Origin: Acinetobacter johnsonii CIP 64.6
GTDB lineage: Bacteria; Pseudomonadota; Gammaproteobacteria; Pseudomonadales; Moraxellaceae
Assembly (NCBI RefSeq): GCF_000368045.1
Contig: NZ_KB849235.1
Location: 443,016 to 507,015, forward strand
DNA length: 64,000 nt
Direction: 5' to 3'
Part shown: one piece after another, positions 26,112 through 35,647 of the stretch
How the letters are laid out: every line of letters starts with the position of its first letter
Position numbering within the stretch: the stretch's first letter is position 1
The notes under the pieces: generated by a model
What the model saw: only the letters and a program-made list of their open reading frames with translations
What the model was told of the DNA's origin: nothing
The model's database searches: none
Made by a program: the position numbers and the translations under genes

Positions 26112-26741
26112 ATGATTAAAATTGCTGTTCTGGTTTCAGGAAGTGGATCAAACCTTCAAGCCTTGATTGATGCCAATCTGTCAGGGCAAATTGTGGGTGT
26201 CATTTCCAACAAACCTGAAGCCTATGCGCTACAGCGTGCTGAAAATGCAGGTATTGCGACAGCGGTCATTGAGCACAAACAGTATCCTCATCGTGAAGCT
26301 TTTGATGATGTCATGCATCAGCAATTGCTCGATTGGGATGTGGACTTGGTGGTTCTTGCTGGCTTTATGCGTATTTTAAGTGAGAAATTTGTCAGTGCTT
26401 GGGAAAGGAAAATGATCAACATTCACCCTTCTCTTCTACCGCATTACAAAGGTATGCATACCCATCAGCGCGTCTTGAATACTGGCGATCAACTGCATGG
26501 CTGTACCGTGCACTATGTGACGGCTGAGCTTGATGCAGGTCAAGCTTTGGCACAAGGTGTACTGAAAGTTGGTTCACATGATGGTGTGAATAGTTTGGCC
26601 CAGCGTGTACATACGCTTGAGCATATCATCTACCCGCAAGTGGTAGAGTGGATTTGTACACAAACGATTCAGCATACAGACCAAGGTGTTCTCTACCGCA
26701 ATACACTGATGCACGAGCCAATTCAGTTTTGCAAATTTTAA
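26112..26741 (+). CDS. purN: Phosphoribosylglycinamide formyltransferase
   Basis: GAR transformylase, using 10-formyl-tetrahydrofolate to make FGAR, the substrate of PurL. The 209-residue protein shows the phosphate-binding VSGSGSNLQALID near residues 8-20. The catalytic Asn-His pair sits in MINIHPSLLPHYKGMHTHQR, and the conserved Asp in DAGQALAQG. It is the second gene of the purMN unit and is followed by a strong terminator. Confidence 0.97.
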   Translation: MIKIAVLVSGSGSNLQALIDANLSGQIVGVISNKPEAYALQRAENAGIATAVIEHKQYPHREAFDDVMHQQLLDWDVDLVVLAGFMRILSEKFVSAWERKMINIHPSLLPHYKGMHTHQRVLNTGDQLHGCTVHYVTAELDAGQALAQGVLKVGSHDGVNSLAQRVHTLEHIIYPQVVEWICTQTIQHTDQGVLYRNTLMHEPIQFCKF

Positions 26742-26746
26742 AAATA

Positions 26747-26776
26747 AAAAACGCCTCCTTGGAGGCGTTTTTTTTA
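26747..26776. terminator. Bidirectional terminator between purN and the hydrolase gene
   Basis: AAACGCCTCC and GGAGGCGTTT form a near loop-less stem with flanking A- and T-runs between convergent genes. Confidence 0.9.
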
Positions 26777-26795
26777 TGGCTGCTGAAAAGTACTA

Positions 26796-27596
26796 TTAAA
26801 CATTTTCTTGAATCAGCATCTTAATCAAAGCAACCGTTTCTTCTGGTCGCTCCAAAGGAAACATATGGCTTCCCTTAACAATTTGATAAGGAATGCCAAA
26901 TTTCTTTTTCACCATTTTCGGGAAACCATGACCAATAAATGGTCCCATTTCAGCAGCTACATAATTTACTGGTACAGTAGGTTTAGGCTGCGGCAACCAC
27001 CACAAAGATGGGTTGGTTCTAAAAATATGTACCTCATCCATTTTGGAAATGGTGAGTTCAACACCACCACGGACACGATCTTCCGTTAAAGCATAATCGA
27101 TATAGGCTTGAAAGCAGTCTGGATCAAAGTCTTTATAAAAGCCTTTCGGACGTAAAAGTTCAGCTGCTTGTTCACGGCTTTCCCAATGGTCACGACGCCG
27201 TAAAGATAGCGCTGCTGGAGACATAGTATCGACCATTTTTAACTTCAGCATCTTCGCAAAGTGTAATGCAAACGAAGCTTTGCCCATAATCAAAGGCGGG
27301 TCCATCATGATGACTTGTTCAAATAAATCAGGACGCTGTAATGCTGCCTGAAACATCAGCACGGATCCTAATGAATGCCCTAAACCAATCACTTTACGAC
27401 CCTGTGCCTGACGAACAATACTGTCAATCACTTGCTGAGTTAAGCTTTTCCAATGGTTATCAATCGGGTAGCTTTTATCTGGCCCTAATAAAGGTACATA
27501 GATCACATCATACTGATCTGACAATAAATCAAATAGTTTCTGATAGACCTTAGAAGGCACACCATTGGCGTGCGCAAAATGAATTAATGGTTTCAT
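26796..27596 (-). CDS. Alpha/beta hydrolase
   Basis: A 266-residue alpha/beta-hydrolase fold enzyme. The N-terminal oxyanion region (HFAHANGVPSKVYQKL), the nucleophile elbow GHSLGS (Ser near residue 94) and a late histidine (KGSHMFPLERPEET) fit an esterase or lipase-like Ser-Asp-His triad. There is no signal peptide, so it is cytoplasmic. The start overlaps the end of the upstream S49 peptidase gene by four bases (ATGA), indicating translational coupling. The substrate is unknown. Confidence 0.88.
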   Translation of the reverse strand: MKPLIHFAHANGVPSKVYQKLFDLLSDQYDVIYVPLLGPDKSYPIDNHWKSLTQQVIDSIVRQAQGRKVIGLGHSLGSVLMFQAALQRPDLFEQVIMMDPPLIMGKASFALHFAKMLKLKMVDTMSPAALSLRRRDHWESREQAAELLRPKGFYKDFDPDCFQAYIDYALTEDRVRGGVELTISKMDEVHIFRTNPSLWWLPQPKPTVPVNYVAAEMGPFIGHGFPKMVKKKFGIPYQIVKGSHMFPLERPEETVALIKMLIQENV

Positions 27597-28612
27597 TGGA
27601 GTTTCGTAGTCTGTTCAGATTGCATTTGATTGGAAAGTGAAGATGCAAAACCAGCTCCCATCGATGCACCTAAACGGCCTAATACAGCATCTAGTGGGCT
27701 ATGTACTACGGTATAATCCATCGCTTTATCGGTATTTAGTTCACGTTTTAAAGTATGTAAATTACCAATCCGGTCCGCAATACCCAGTTTGACCGCCTGA
27801 TCCCCTGTCCAGAAAAGACCTGAGAAGAGTGCAGGATCGTTCGACTTTAACTTTTTGCCACGACCTTGTTTCACAGCATTAATAAAATGCTCATGTACAT
27901 TATCAAGTACACCTTGAACATGTGCACGCTGCGCAGGGTTAACGGGTTGTGTCATTGACAATAAAGCTTTGTTTTGACCAGAGGTCATGGTGCGGTCTTC
28001 AACACCTAGTTTTTGCATGAGGCCATTCACGCCATAGTTCGGCATAATCACACCGATTGAACCCACTAAACTCGAAGGATTCACCAAGATTTCGTCCGCA
28101 GCAGATGCGATATAGTAAGCACCTGATGCACCTGTATCACCAATCACCGCATACAATTTTTTATCGCTATGCGCTTTTTTCAAATATTGAATTTCTTGCC
28201 AGATTTCATCCGACTGAACCGGAGACCCCCCCGGTGAATTAATATTGAGCACCACCGCTTGGCTTTGTTTATTTTCAAAAGCTTTCTTTAATGACTTAAT
28301 AGTGTCATCACTGTTTACGCTTTGCTCATCAGCGGCAATGGTACCCACAATATCAACTACAGCTATGTGTTTAGATGCTGTTGCATCCGTACCACTGGTC
28401 GAACAGCTCTTGGTCATGGCAAATAGAATAAACAAAAGATAGGCAAAAGTTAGACATTTGAAAAAGATGCCCCAACGACGTGCACGACGTTGTTCCTCGA
28501 CGGAAGCTAAAACTGCTTTCTCTAAAAGTTTCCATTCGTTTCCTGTCGGTTGTTCATGTACAGGCTGTTGTTTAGGCATTTCATTTTCTGGTTTTGGTGG
28601 CCAATCGGACAT
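27593..28612 (-). CDS. S49 family (SppA-type) signal peptide peptidase
   Basis: A membrane-anchored serine peptidase that degrades leftover signal peptides. The 339-residue protein has a polar N-terminus and one membrane helix at about 45-64 (CLTFAYLLFILFAMTKSC). The S49 domain follows (VDIVGTIAADEQ, then LNINSPGGSPVQSDEI), with the nucleophile in TGASGAYYIASAADEI and the general-base region after SSLVGSIGVIMPNYG. It is the short single-domain form. I prefer the ATG giving MSDWPPKPE; the TTG at 28624 adds four residues. A perfect DnaA-box sequence lies in the upstream divergent spacer. Confidence 0.92.
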   Translation of the reverse strand: MSDWPPKPENEMPKQQPVHEQPTGNEWKLLEKAVLASVEEQRRARRWGIFFKCLTFAYLLFILFAMTKSCSTSGTDATASKHIAVVDIVGTIAADEQSVNSDDTIKSLKKAFENKQSQAVVLNINSPGGSPVQSDEIWQEIQYLKKAHSDKKLYAVIGDTGASGAYYIASAADEILVNPSSLVGSIGVIMPNYGVNGLMQKLGVEDRTMTSGQNKALLSMTQPVNPAQRAHVQGVLDNVHEHFINAVKQGRGKKLKSNDPALFSGLFWTGDQAVKLGIADRIGNLHTLKRELNTDKAMDYTVVHSPLDAVLGRLGASMGAGFASSLSNQMQSEQTTKLQ

Positions 28613-28710
28613 ATAACAATCCAAACTTGAATAAAATTGCCCTCATTATATACACTGATTTGTAGAAAACTGTCGAAACAGTTTATTTTAGCCTATAATA
28701 TTTTATGTTT

Positions 28711-28719
28711 TTATCCACA
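28711..28719 (+). promoter_or_regulatory. DnaA-box-like sequence in the S49/acyltransferase spacer
   Basis: An exact TTATCCACA nonamer in the divergent promoter region between the S49 peptidase and the acyltransferase. One isolated 9-mer may be chance. Confidence 0.25.
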
Positions 28720-28739
28720 TGTACCATTGACTCTAAAGA

Positions 28740-29729
28740 ATGACTAAAGCACAAGAGCAAAACTCGACTTATCGTTTACTGCGTTTTGTAAGCAAACAAC
28801 CTATTAAATTTGCACGTTTTTTTGCTAAGGGTTTAGCAGGCTTAGTCAATCTTTTAAAAATCAGTAAAAATAATGATGCTCTCAGACTCAACTTACAAAT
28901 TGCACTGCCTGAGCTGAGTGACGAGCGACGTGAAGTGATTGCGAAGCAAGCAGTGCGTAATGAACTGACCACCTATTTTGAGTTTTTTAGTATTTGGGGT
29001 TCAAGTAATCAGAAAAACATTGAACGCATTCAAAAAGTGTATGGTGAGCATCTCATACATGAAGCACTTGCAGCTAAAAAGGGCTTGGTATTGATTGTCC
29101 CGCATTTTGGCACGTGGGAAATCATGAACACGTATTTGGCTCAATTTACCGAAATGACCATTATGTACAAACCGGTCAAAGACCCTGGTGCTGACTTATT
29201 TGTTCGCGAGGCGCGCAGCCGTGAAGGTGCTCATCTTGTCCCTACCGATGAATCTGGGGTACGCCAGATTTTTAAGGCGCTCAAACAAGGGGGTACGACC
29301 GTAATTCTACCCGATCACACTCCAAAACAAGGTGGGGAAATGATTCCTTATTTTGGCTTCCCTTTGGCTTCAAGCAACCTGAGCGCCAAACTCATTCAAA
29401 AAACCAAAGCCAAGGCTTTACTGCTCTATGCTATTCGTAATGATGATGGCTTTGATATGTACATTGAAGAAATCAGTGAAAGTATTTATCAAGGTACAGC
29501 GAATGATGGCACTTTCGTCATTCACCAAGCCATTGAAGACCTGATTCGTCGTCATCCAGAGCATTATCATTGGACCTATAAGCGCTTTAAAGCCAATCCT
29601 GAGCTTCGAACGCTGTATAACCTCCCTTTTAATGAGGCTGTGACGCGTTTAGAGCAACTGCGTATGGAACAACAGATTCAGTCGACTGCAACCACTGTCG
29701 AGTCTGACGTTGTGTCGTCAGTTCAATAA
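28740..29729 (+). CDS. LpxL/LpxM-type lysophospholipid or lipid A acyltransferase
   Basis: A 329-residue enzyme of the HtrB/LpxL/LpxM superfamily that transfers acyl chains to lipid A precursors or related lipids at the inner membrane. The catalytic H-x4-E/D motif is visible as PHFGTWE (His near residue 122). Substrate-binding blocks follow (MYKPVKDPGADLFVREARSR, then ILPDHTPKQGGEMIPYFG), and the family end is HYHWTYKRFK. The N-terminus is basic with only weak hydrophobicity. The 3' end overlaps the convergent comEC gene by 101 bases. Which acyl position is used is not readable. Confidence 0.88.
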   Translation: MTKAQEQNSTYRLLRFVSKQPIKFARFFAKGLAGLVNLLKISKNNDALRLNLQIALPELSDERREVIAKQAVRNELTTYFEFFSIWGSSNQKNIERIQKVYGEHLIHEALAAKKGLVLIVPHFGTWEIMNTYLAQFTEMTIMYKPVKDPGADLFVREARSREGAHLVPTDESGVRQIFKALKQGGTTVILPDHTPKQGGEMIPYFGFPLASSNLSAKLIQKTKAKALLLYAIRNDDGFDMYIEEISESIYQGTANDGTFVIHQAIEDLIRRHPEHYHWTYKRFKANPELRTLYNLPFNEAVTRLEQLRMEQQIQSTATTVESDVVSSVQ

Positions 29730-32100
29730 ACCCTGTAGGCTGTGCAATAAAACCGATACTGCCTTGTCCTGCTGTTGTTAAGAATGGGATGTTTAAAGCT
29801 TTCAAACGGGCTTGCGTTACTGTACTTGGATGTTCATAACGGTTATTGAAACCTGCTGAAGCAATTGCTAATTTTGGTCGATAGTGTTTTAAAAATGCAT
29901 AGGCTGAACTATGCCGACTGCCATGATGCCCTAAGACCAATACATCAACTTTTAAGTCTGGATAATCCTGCAATAATTGAAACTCGGTTTGCCAGCCCGC
30001 ATCCCCCATAATCAGAAAATACTGATAAGACTGTACATCCTTCACCTGTATATAGACCACACAAGATAGCTCATTTTGCTGATATGGCACTTGTGCCAAT
30101 TGATTGGCTTTCGGTGACAAAATTTTAATTTCCACTTGTTCAGACCAGTGCCAGATCTGACCTTGTTGGCAATAGTTAAAATTTGACCTATTTGCCACAT
30201 CCAATTGCTGATTGGAATAGATTTGATTGATCGACAACTCATTTTTTAATGTGGCATAACTTCCACTATGATCTTGATCCAAATGTGTAAGTATCAGCTG
30301 ATCTAATTGGCTCACGCCTTGCTTCGATAAAAATGGCTGAATAATCTGCTTAGCAACGCTAAACTTCGATTCATCATAGGAGCCACCAACATCAATCATG
30401 GCATGCTGTTGCCCATGTTGCATATACACCGCTTGTCCCTGACCGACATCCAATACGATCAACTCAAAAGGACGGTTTTGGCTACTGAACCCCAACAAAG
30501 GAATCAAACCTAGCACGAGCCATGATTTTGGTAGACTCGGTTTGGGCATAAAAACAATGATTAAGAGCAAAATCAGTAAAATGACTTGCCAAGTATTGAG
30601 CGCAATCGGATACAACTTAATCGGCAGTAGCGCATCCAGTACATTGAGTATGCCCAATAAAAATACCAGCACCCAATCTGCCAACTGAAACAAAAGGCTG
30701 CTCAGCGGTTCAAAAAGATAAAAAGTAAATGCTGCCAAAACCTCCAGTGGTACAACCAGTAAACTGATCAGTGGAATAGCGACAAGGTTACTGATCGGGC
30801 TCACCCATGAGATTTGCTTGAAGAAAATAATCACCAAAGGCATCAGAGCCACAAATATTTTCCACTGTGACTCAACCAAAAATTTTAGACTAAAAACGAG
30901 TTTTTTCTGCCAAGACTGCGGGCGACTCAAATCAAGCCGAATAGTGGTTTGATAAATGCGTAAAAGCACAAAGCACGCACCATAGGACAACCAAAAGGCA
31001 GCTGATAGAATTGAAAAAGGATCAAACAGTAAAAGGAGTGATGCACTCAATAAGAGTAACGTCAAAGCTGAAATTTTCTGTCTGAGCCAAATCAACACAC
31101 TAAAACAGAAACAACTGAGTAAAGTACGAAGTGCAGGAATCTCAAAACCTACAAAGGCACAATACAGCAATACGCAGCAACAAAATGGCAATAACAATGC
31201 ATAAGGTCGTGGGATTTTTAGAAAAATCTGTGGCCAATAACGATTTAGCACCTTTTGTAAAAGCCAACACAGCATCACGGCAAAGATCAGCACATGTGGC
31301 CCAGAAATCGCTAATAAATGGCTAATGCCAAAGCGTTGAAAAAGTGCTGTCGTCTCCTTATCTAAGAAACTTTCATCCCCAGTCAGGAGCGCTAGAATTA
31401 GACCCTTATGACTTAAAGGCTGGTTATAAATAAAATAACGAATATTTAATCGCTGTTGTTCTATACCCAGTTGAATTTTATTGAGTATGCCCTGCTGTTT
31501 TCTTAAATAATTAGTATAGCCTAATGCAGAAATTTCTGATTCAGACAAGGGTTGTATGTGCTTGAGTTTAAAACCCGACATAAGATTACGTTGCAGATAC
31601 CACTGCTCAACATCGAATACACCTTGCACCGAATAACTATGTGCAGGACGTATTTCCCCTGTCAGTCGGTAGTATTTCCCAAGTTCCAAGACCTCTTGCT
31701 CATCCGAGATCCTTTTTTGAAAACTCAACCATTGCACTGGTTTCACATGTCGGTTCAAGACCTGTATTTCTTGCTGAATAGTCTCAGCACCCAGTTGGTT
31801 AATTTTTTCTATATAAACAATGACTTCAGCATCTTCAACTTTTGTTTCTTTATAGGCTAGACGCTGTTGCAAAGCCGATTGTGCATAATGATATCCCGCA
31901 GTTAAAAACAACATGGAATAAATCAGTCCACCTATAAACTGCAAAATAAAGGCGTGTTTGTGCTGAAAGAGAAAAAGCTGTAAAGGCAAAAGGACGATGA
32001 CTAAAATCAGCGCTGGATAAAAAAGGTGATTTAGAATGGGAACGGTCTGCCCCATCAATGCAATTCCTACAATCCAAGCAGCAGCATATAAAAGCTTCAT
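29629..32100 (-). CDS. comEC: DNA internalisation competence protein ComEC/Rec2
   Basis: The inner-membrane channel for single-stranded DNA uptake in natural transformation (called ComA in A. baylyi). The 823-residue protein has N-terminal membrane helices and a DUF4131-type OB region. The Competence domain follows with many helices (about 215-500, LLALLTGDESFLDKETTALFQ, then GISHLLAISGPHVLIF). A C-terminal metallo-beta-lactamase-like domain completes it (IVLDVGQGQAVYMQHG, LTHLDQDHSGSY, and VLGHHGSRHSSAY). The gene looks intact. Its 3' end overlaps the acyltransferase gene on the other strand by 101 bases. The SD is weak. Confidence 0.95.
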   Translation of the reverse strand: MKLLYAAAWIVGIALMGQTVPILNHLFYPALILVIVLLPLQLFLFQHKHAFILQFIGGLIYSMLFLTAGYHYAQSALQQRLAYKETKVEDAEVIVYIEKINQLGAETIQQEIQVLNRHVKPVQWLSFQKRISDEQEVLELGKYYRLTGEIRPAHSYSVQGVFDVEQWYLQRNLMSGFKLKHIQPLSESEISALGYTNYLRKQQGILNKIQLGIEQQRLNIRYFIYNQPLSHKGLILALLTGDESFLDKETTALFQRFGISHLLAISGPHVLIFAVMLCWLLQKVLNRYWPQIFLKIPRPYALLLPFCCCVLLYCAFVGFEIPALRTLLSCFCFSVLIWLRQKISALTLLLLSASLLLLFDPFSILSAAFWLSYGACFVLLRIYQTTIRLDLSRPQSWQKKLVFSLKFLVESQWKIFVALMPLVIIFFKQISWVSPISNLVAIPLISLLVVPLEVLAAFTFYLFEPLSSLLFQLADWVLVFLLGILNVLDALLPIKLYPIALNTWQVILLILLLIIVFMPKPSLPKSWLVLGLIPLLGFSSQNRPFELIVLDVGQGQAVYMQHGQQHAMIDVGGSYDESKFSVAKQIIQPFLSKQGVSQLDQLILTHLDQDHSGSYATLKNELSINQIYSNQQLDVANRSNFNYCQQGQIWHWSEQVEIKILSPKANQLAQVPYQQNELSCVVYIQVKDVQSYQYFLIMGDAGWQTEFQLLQDYPDLKVDVLVLGHHGSRHSSAYAFLKHYRPKLAIASAGFNNRYEHPSTVTQARLKALNIPFLTTAGQGSIGFIAQPTGFIELTTQRQTRQWLQSTESVVPYAVALNASQPH

Positions 32101-32136
32101 TCTTTTATTCAGTTATTTTTTTTATTGGTGCCATAA

Positions 32137-32160
32137 TAAAGCCCACCGAGGTGGGCTTCA
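32137..32160 (-). terminator. Probable terminator between lolD and comEC
   Basis: AAGCCCACC and GGTGGGCTT form a 9-bp stem. On the minus strand it is followed by TTTATTA, a weak T-run. It lies between the lolD stop and the comEC start. Confidence 0.55.
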
Positions 32161-32201
32161 ATAGATAGTGGCTTTATCTCATATTTTTATCGGCACTCAG
32201 C

Positions 32202-32885
32202 CTAATCATTGACCCAAAGACCATCTTGCATATGCAAAATAGAATCGGCGGACTGAGCCAGTTGTTCATCATGTGTCACGATCAACATCGCCATATTGAA
32301 CTCCTGACGTAAATCCATCAGCAGCTCAAAAATTTTACTTGCTGTTTTACGATCTAGGTTGCCTGTCGGTTCATCTGCCATCATCAACGCAGGCTTGGCC
32401 ACCAATGCACGCGCTAATGCAACACGTTGCCGTTCCCCACCTGAAAGCTCACCTGGTTTATGGGTTAAACGATGCGTCAATCCGACACGTTCGAGTAAAT
32501 ATTCGGCTTGCTTTTGTACATCTTTAAAGTTAGTACCTTGACGTAACATCAGTGGCATTGCCACATTTTCCAAAGCGGTAAACTCAGGCAACAGATGATG
32601 GAACTGGTAAACAAAACCTAAGTGTTGATTACGTAAATAACCACGTTCAGCTTCATTTAAACTGTCAAAACGACTACCCTGCAAAAAAACCTGCCCAGAA
32701 CTCGGACGGTCTAAACCGCCCAAGACATGCAACAAAGTACTTTTTCCCGAACCACTCGACCCCACAATCGAAACGAATTCACCTGCTTTGACTTGTAGAG
32801 AGAGGCCTTTAATCACCTCAACGGTCGACTTACCATCGGTAAAATGTTTTTCAATATTTTGTGCTTCTAAAACAATTTTACTCAT
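32202..32885 (-). CDS. lolD: Lipoprotein-releasing ABC transporter ATPase LolD
   Basis: The ATPase that drives release of outer-membrane lipoproteins from the inner membrane to LolA. The 227-residue protein has Walker A GSSGSGKST (residues 42-50), the Q-loop region (GFVYQFHHLLPEF, a LolD/MacB-subfamily sequence), the signature LSGGERQR, Walker B (LMMADEPTGNLD) and the switch His (VTHDEQLAQ). The start is the ATG giving MSKIVLEAQN. The longer frame adds 20 residues that lie inside the upstream permease gene. It overlaps that gene by 8 bases. Confidence 0.96.
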   Translation of the reverse strand: MSKIVLEAQNIEKHFTDGKSTVEVIKGLSLQVKAGEFVSIVGSSGSGKSTLLHVLGGLDRPSSGQVFLQGSRFDSLNEAERGYLRNQHLGFVYQFHHLLPEFTALENVAMPLMLRQGTNFKDVQKQAEYLLERVGLTHRLTHKPGELSGGERQRVALARALVAKPALMMADEPTGNLDRKTASKIFELLMDLRQEFNMAMLIVTHDEQLAQSADSILHMQDGLWVND

Positions 32886-34113
32886 AACGTAATGCCTCCG
32901 CGGGTTGGATTTTTGCAGCACGCATTGCAGGATAAATTGTTGCAAGGAAACTTAAAATTAAAGACAGTGACACAATGGTTAATACATCTTGCCATCTTAA
33001 ATACGAAGGTAGGTAATTGATAAAGTAGGCATCAAACAGATGAAGTCCCATCACATTGTTTAACCAACCCACAAAACCACTAATTCCAGAGGCGAAAACA
33101 ATGCCGAGAATCGCGCCTGATACCGTCCCAATCACACCAATAATCGTGCCCTGAACCATAAAAATACGAGTAATGGTCGCAGGTGAGGCGCCAAGGGTAC
33201 GTAATATGGCAATATCCGATTTTTTATCGGTCACAACCATCACCAAGGATGACACAATATTAAATGCAGCCACCAAGACAATCAGGAAGAGTAATAAGCT
33301 CACCATAGCCTTTTCCATTTGGATCGCACTAAACAAATTGCCATGAGTATAGGTCCAATTCGAAGCATAAAAACCGCTTGGCAGATCCATCACAATTTCA
33401 TCAGCTACTTTAGGTGCTGCAAAAATATCATCCAATTTCAAGCGAATGCCTTGCGCTCCATCAGGTAAGCGTAACAACGTTGATGCATCATTCAAGGCAA
33501 TATAGCCCATCATCGAATCGACCTCAGCACCAATGCTGAAAATGCCCACAATTTTGAAACGTTTAAAACGCGGTACCACACCCGCTGGTGATGGTGTTGC
33601 CTCAGGTAAAACCAAAGTCACACTATCATTTAAACCTAAACCTAAGGCATCGGTCATTTGTTTGCCTAGAACAATACCAAACTCACCTTTTTTTAAGTTA
33701 TCAATACCGCCTTCAACCATGTGGTCTTGGATAATCGAAACCTTTTTTTCATATTGAGGTTCGATCCCCGTGACCATAATTCCAGCCACTTGGCCTTGTG
33801 CCGTAAGCATCCCCTGCAATTGAGTAAACGGCGCTACGCCTGTGACGTGTTCCTTTGTCTCAATTTTTTTTGCAAGTTCAGGCCAATCTGTTAAAATTTG
33901 TGTTGAAGAAACAGTGGCTTGAGGTATCATTCCAAGTACACGTGTTTTCAGCTCTCGGTCGAAACCATTCATTACAGATAAGACTGTAATAAGTACAGCC
34001 ACACCCAGTGTTAGACCGATCATCGAAACCAGTGCAATAAAAGAAATAAAGTGGTTGCTACGCCGTGCGCGAGTATATCTCAACCCTATATACAGCGAGA
34101 TTGGTTTAAACAT
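32878..34113 (-). CDS. lolC: Lipoprotein-releasing permease LolC/LolE/LolF type
   Basis: The inner-membrane subunit of the lipoprotein exporter. The 411-residue protein has the family N-terminus (SLYIGLRYTRARRSNHFISF), a first helix (about 25-47), a long periplasmic domain and three C-terminal helices (MVSLLLFLIVLVAAFNIVSS near 270-290, TIIGVIGTVSGAILGIVFAS, LTIVSLSLILSFLATIYPAM). Only one permease gene accompanies lolD here, which fits a LolDF-type exporter in which one hybrid subunit replaces LolC and LolE (family knowledge plus inference). The gene is divergent from the PilZ gene with only 24 bases between the starts. Confidence 0.92.
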   Translation of the reverse strand: MFKPISLYIGLRYTRARRSNHFISFIALVSMIGLTLGVAVLITVLSVMNGFDRELKTRVLGMIPQATVSSTQILTDWPELAKKIETKEHVTGVAPFTQLQGMLTAQGQVAGIMVTGIEPQYEKKVSIIQDHMVEGGIDNLKKGEFGIVLGKQMTDALGLGLNDSVTLVLPEATPSPAGVVPRFKRFKIVGIFSIGAEVDSMMGYIALNDASTLLRLPDGAQGIRLKLDDIFAAPKVADEIVMDLPSGFYASNWTYTHGNLFSAIQMEKAMVSLLLFLIVLVAAFNIVSSLVMVVTDKKSDIAILRTLGASPATITRIFMVQGTIIGVIGTVSGAILGIVFASGISGFVGWLNNVMGLHLFDAYFINYLPSYLRWQDVLTIVSLSLILSFLATIYPAMRAAKIQPAEALRYE

Positions 34114-34137
34114 ACCATCTAGTCCGAGGTCATAATT

Positions 34138-34707
34138 ATGGAAAATTTACAGCATCAAAACGTTCAAACAGAACGTCGTGTGATGTCACGAATCGATGCG
34201 GCCTTGAGAATTAACTATCAGATCATTTCTGATGATGTTGCCCTGAATGACCCTTACGATCCTAATTTTGTTTTACCGCGCTATTTTCTACTACTCGCAG
34301 AATTAGATCAATTTGATCATGCACTAAACTACGAATTAGAACAATTATCTGAAAAAGATCAACAAATTGCTCGAATCTTATCCCTATTTAACCAGAAATT
34401 AAACCTGATCACGGGGTCTTTGTACGACACAATTGTACAAACCATGTTACCTACGCCTGAACATGTGAACTTTTCAGAAAGTGGTTTGAGTTTCTATAGC
34501 GAAAAACAAATTCAAGATGGTACCTATATCCACTTAACCTTGAGCCACCCTGAAAACTTCTTCCATATTGCAGCGATTGCACAAGTGGTGTACAGCAATG
34601 AAGAGGAAAATGGCAAGTGCCGTACGGGAGCATACTTTATTACCTTGCACCCGCAAGATCGTGTCAAATTGGCCGACTGTATTTCTTTGACGGTCGAAGA
34701 TCATTAA
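34138..34707 (+). CDS. PilZ-like domain protein
   Basis: A 189-residue soluble protein. The N-terminus has an arginine pair followed by a helical region (ERRVMSRIDAALRINYQIIS). The C-terminal half (about 95-185) has a PilZ-like beta-barrel pattern with F-S-E-S-G-L-S-F-Y near 118-126 (compare the family DxSxxG motif) and alternating strands. The c-di-GMP-binding RxxxR and DxSxxG motifs are imperfect, so binding is uncertain. It is convergent with the EamA gene and very close to the divergent lol operon. Confidence 0.65.
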   Translation: MENLQHQNVQTERRVMSRIDAALRINYQIISDDVALNDPYDPNFVLPRYFLLLAELDQFDHALNYELEQLSEKDQQIARILSLFNQKLNLITGSLYDTIVQTMLPTPEHVNFSESGLSFYSEKQIQDGTYIHLTLSHPENFFHIAAIAQVVYSNEEENGKCRTGAYFITLHPQDRVKLADCISLTVEDH

Positions 34708-34722
34708 AACCAGAACCTTGGA

Positions 34723-35634
34723 CTAGTTTTGGCTTTTTAACTTTTGGGCAAGTTTCCGACTTGCCTGAAGATCTTTATAAAAGTAAACGAATAAACCTGA
34801 CAGTAAAACCGCTACACCCAAAATCACCATCATCGAGAGTTTTTCCTGATTCAGTACAGCACCTATAAATAGAGCAATCATCGGCGTCATGACAGTAGTC
34901 AGCGATAAAGTCGTGGGTTGAATTTTCTGCACCAATTTAAAATAACAGAACATCGCAATCAATGACGCCATGATGACCGTATATAGCAGCGCCAAACAAG
35001 TTTTCAAATCGGGAATTTGCTGCGGTGCATGCTGCCAAATAAACGGCACAATACATATAGCAGCCAATGTCGACACCAAAATTGAACCTGTCGCTTGTGC
35101 AACGGGTTCAATATTCGCATTGACTTTTTTCACCCAGAAAATAGAGGCTGCATAAGAAAATACACTCAGTAACATCAACCCAATTCCAAATGGATGGACA
35201 TGCTGTGCTGTACCTGCAAGGCAAATTATCGCAAGTCCTAGCAGTGCAATACACATTCCAAACCACTGCATTGCACTCAAATAGCTCTTAAAGTAAAAAC
35301 GTCCGATCAGCCCTGCCATAATCGGTGCTAAGCCAAACATCAATGCAATCATGCCTGAACTAATATAATTGGTGGCAACATAGGTAAAAAACTGCGAACC
35401 AATCAAGCTAAAAGAACCAGCCAAATAACTATGCCAAGCGACTTTATCGGTGGGGAACTGTCGCTTTAAGACCAATAACAAACAAATCGCCAAAGGCAAA
35501 GCAATGAAAAAACGTAATACCAATGCCCACAGCATATGTAAATCGGTCACACTCCACACAATCGCTAAAGGCGTTGTGGACCAAATAAAAACCAATAATC
35601 CATAGGTTGCCATCAGATTGGCTTTAGAAGACAT
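34723..35634 (-). CDS. EamA/DMT family transporter
   Basis: A 303-residue inner-membrane protein with ten predicted helices in two EamA repeats (about 8-140 and 150-290). Examples are LVFIWSTTPLAIVWSV, GMIALMFGLAPIMAGLIGRF and MTPMIALFIGAVLNQEKLS. The family exports small metabolites or amino acids; the substrate is not readable. It follows the YaiI-family gene by 13 bases, so the two are probably co-transcribed. Confidence 0.9.
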   Translation of the reverse strand: MSSKANLMATYGLLVFIWSTTPLAIVWSVTDLHMLWALVLRFFIALPLAICLLLVLKRQFPTDKVAWHSYLAGSFSLIGSQFFTYVATNYISSGMIALMFGLAPIMAGLIGRFYFKSYLSAMQWFGMCIALLGLAIICLAGTAQHVHPFGIGLMLLSVFSYAASIFWVKKVNANIEPVAQATGSILVSTLAAICIVPFIWQHAPQQIPDLKTCLALLYTVIMASLIAMFCYFKLVQKIQPTTLSLTTVMTPMIALFIGAVLNQEKLSMMVILGVAVLLSGLFVYFYKDLQASRKLAQKLKSQN

Positions 35635-35647
35635 AATCAGCTCGATG

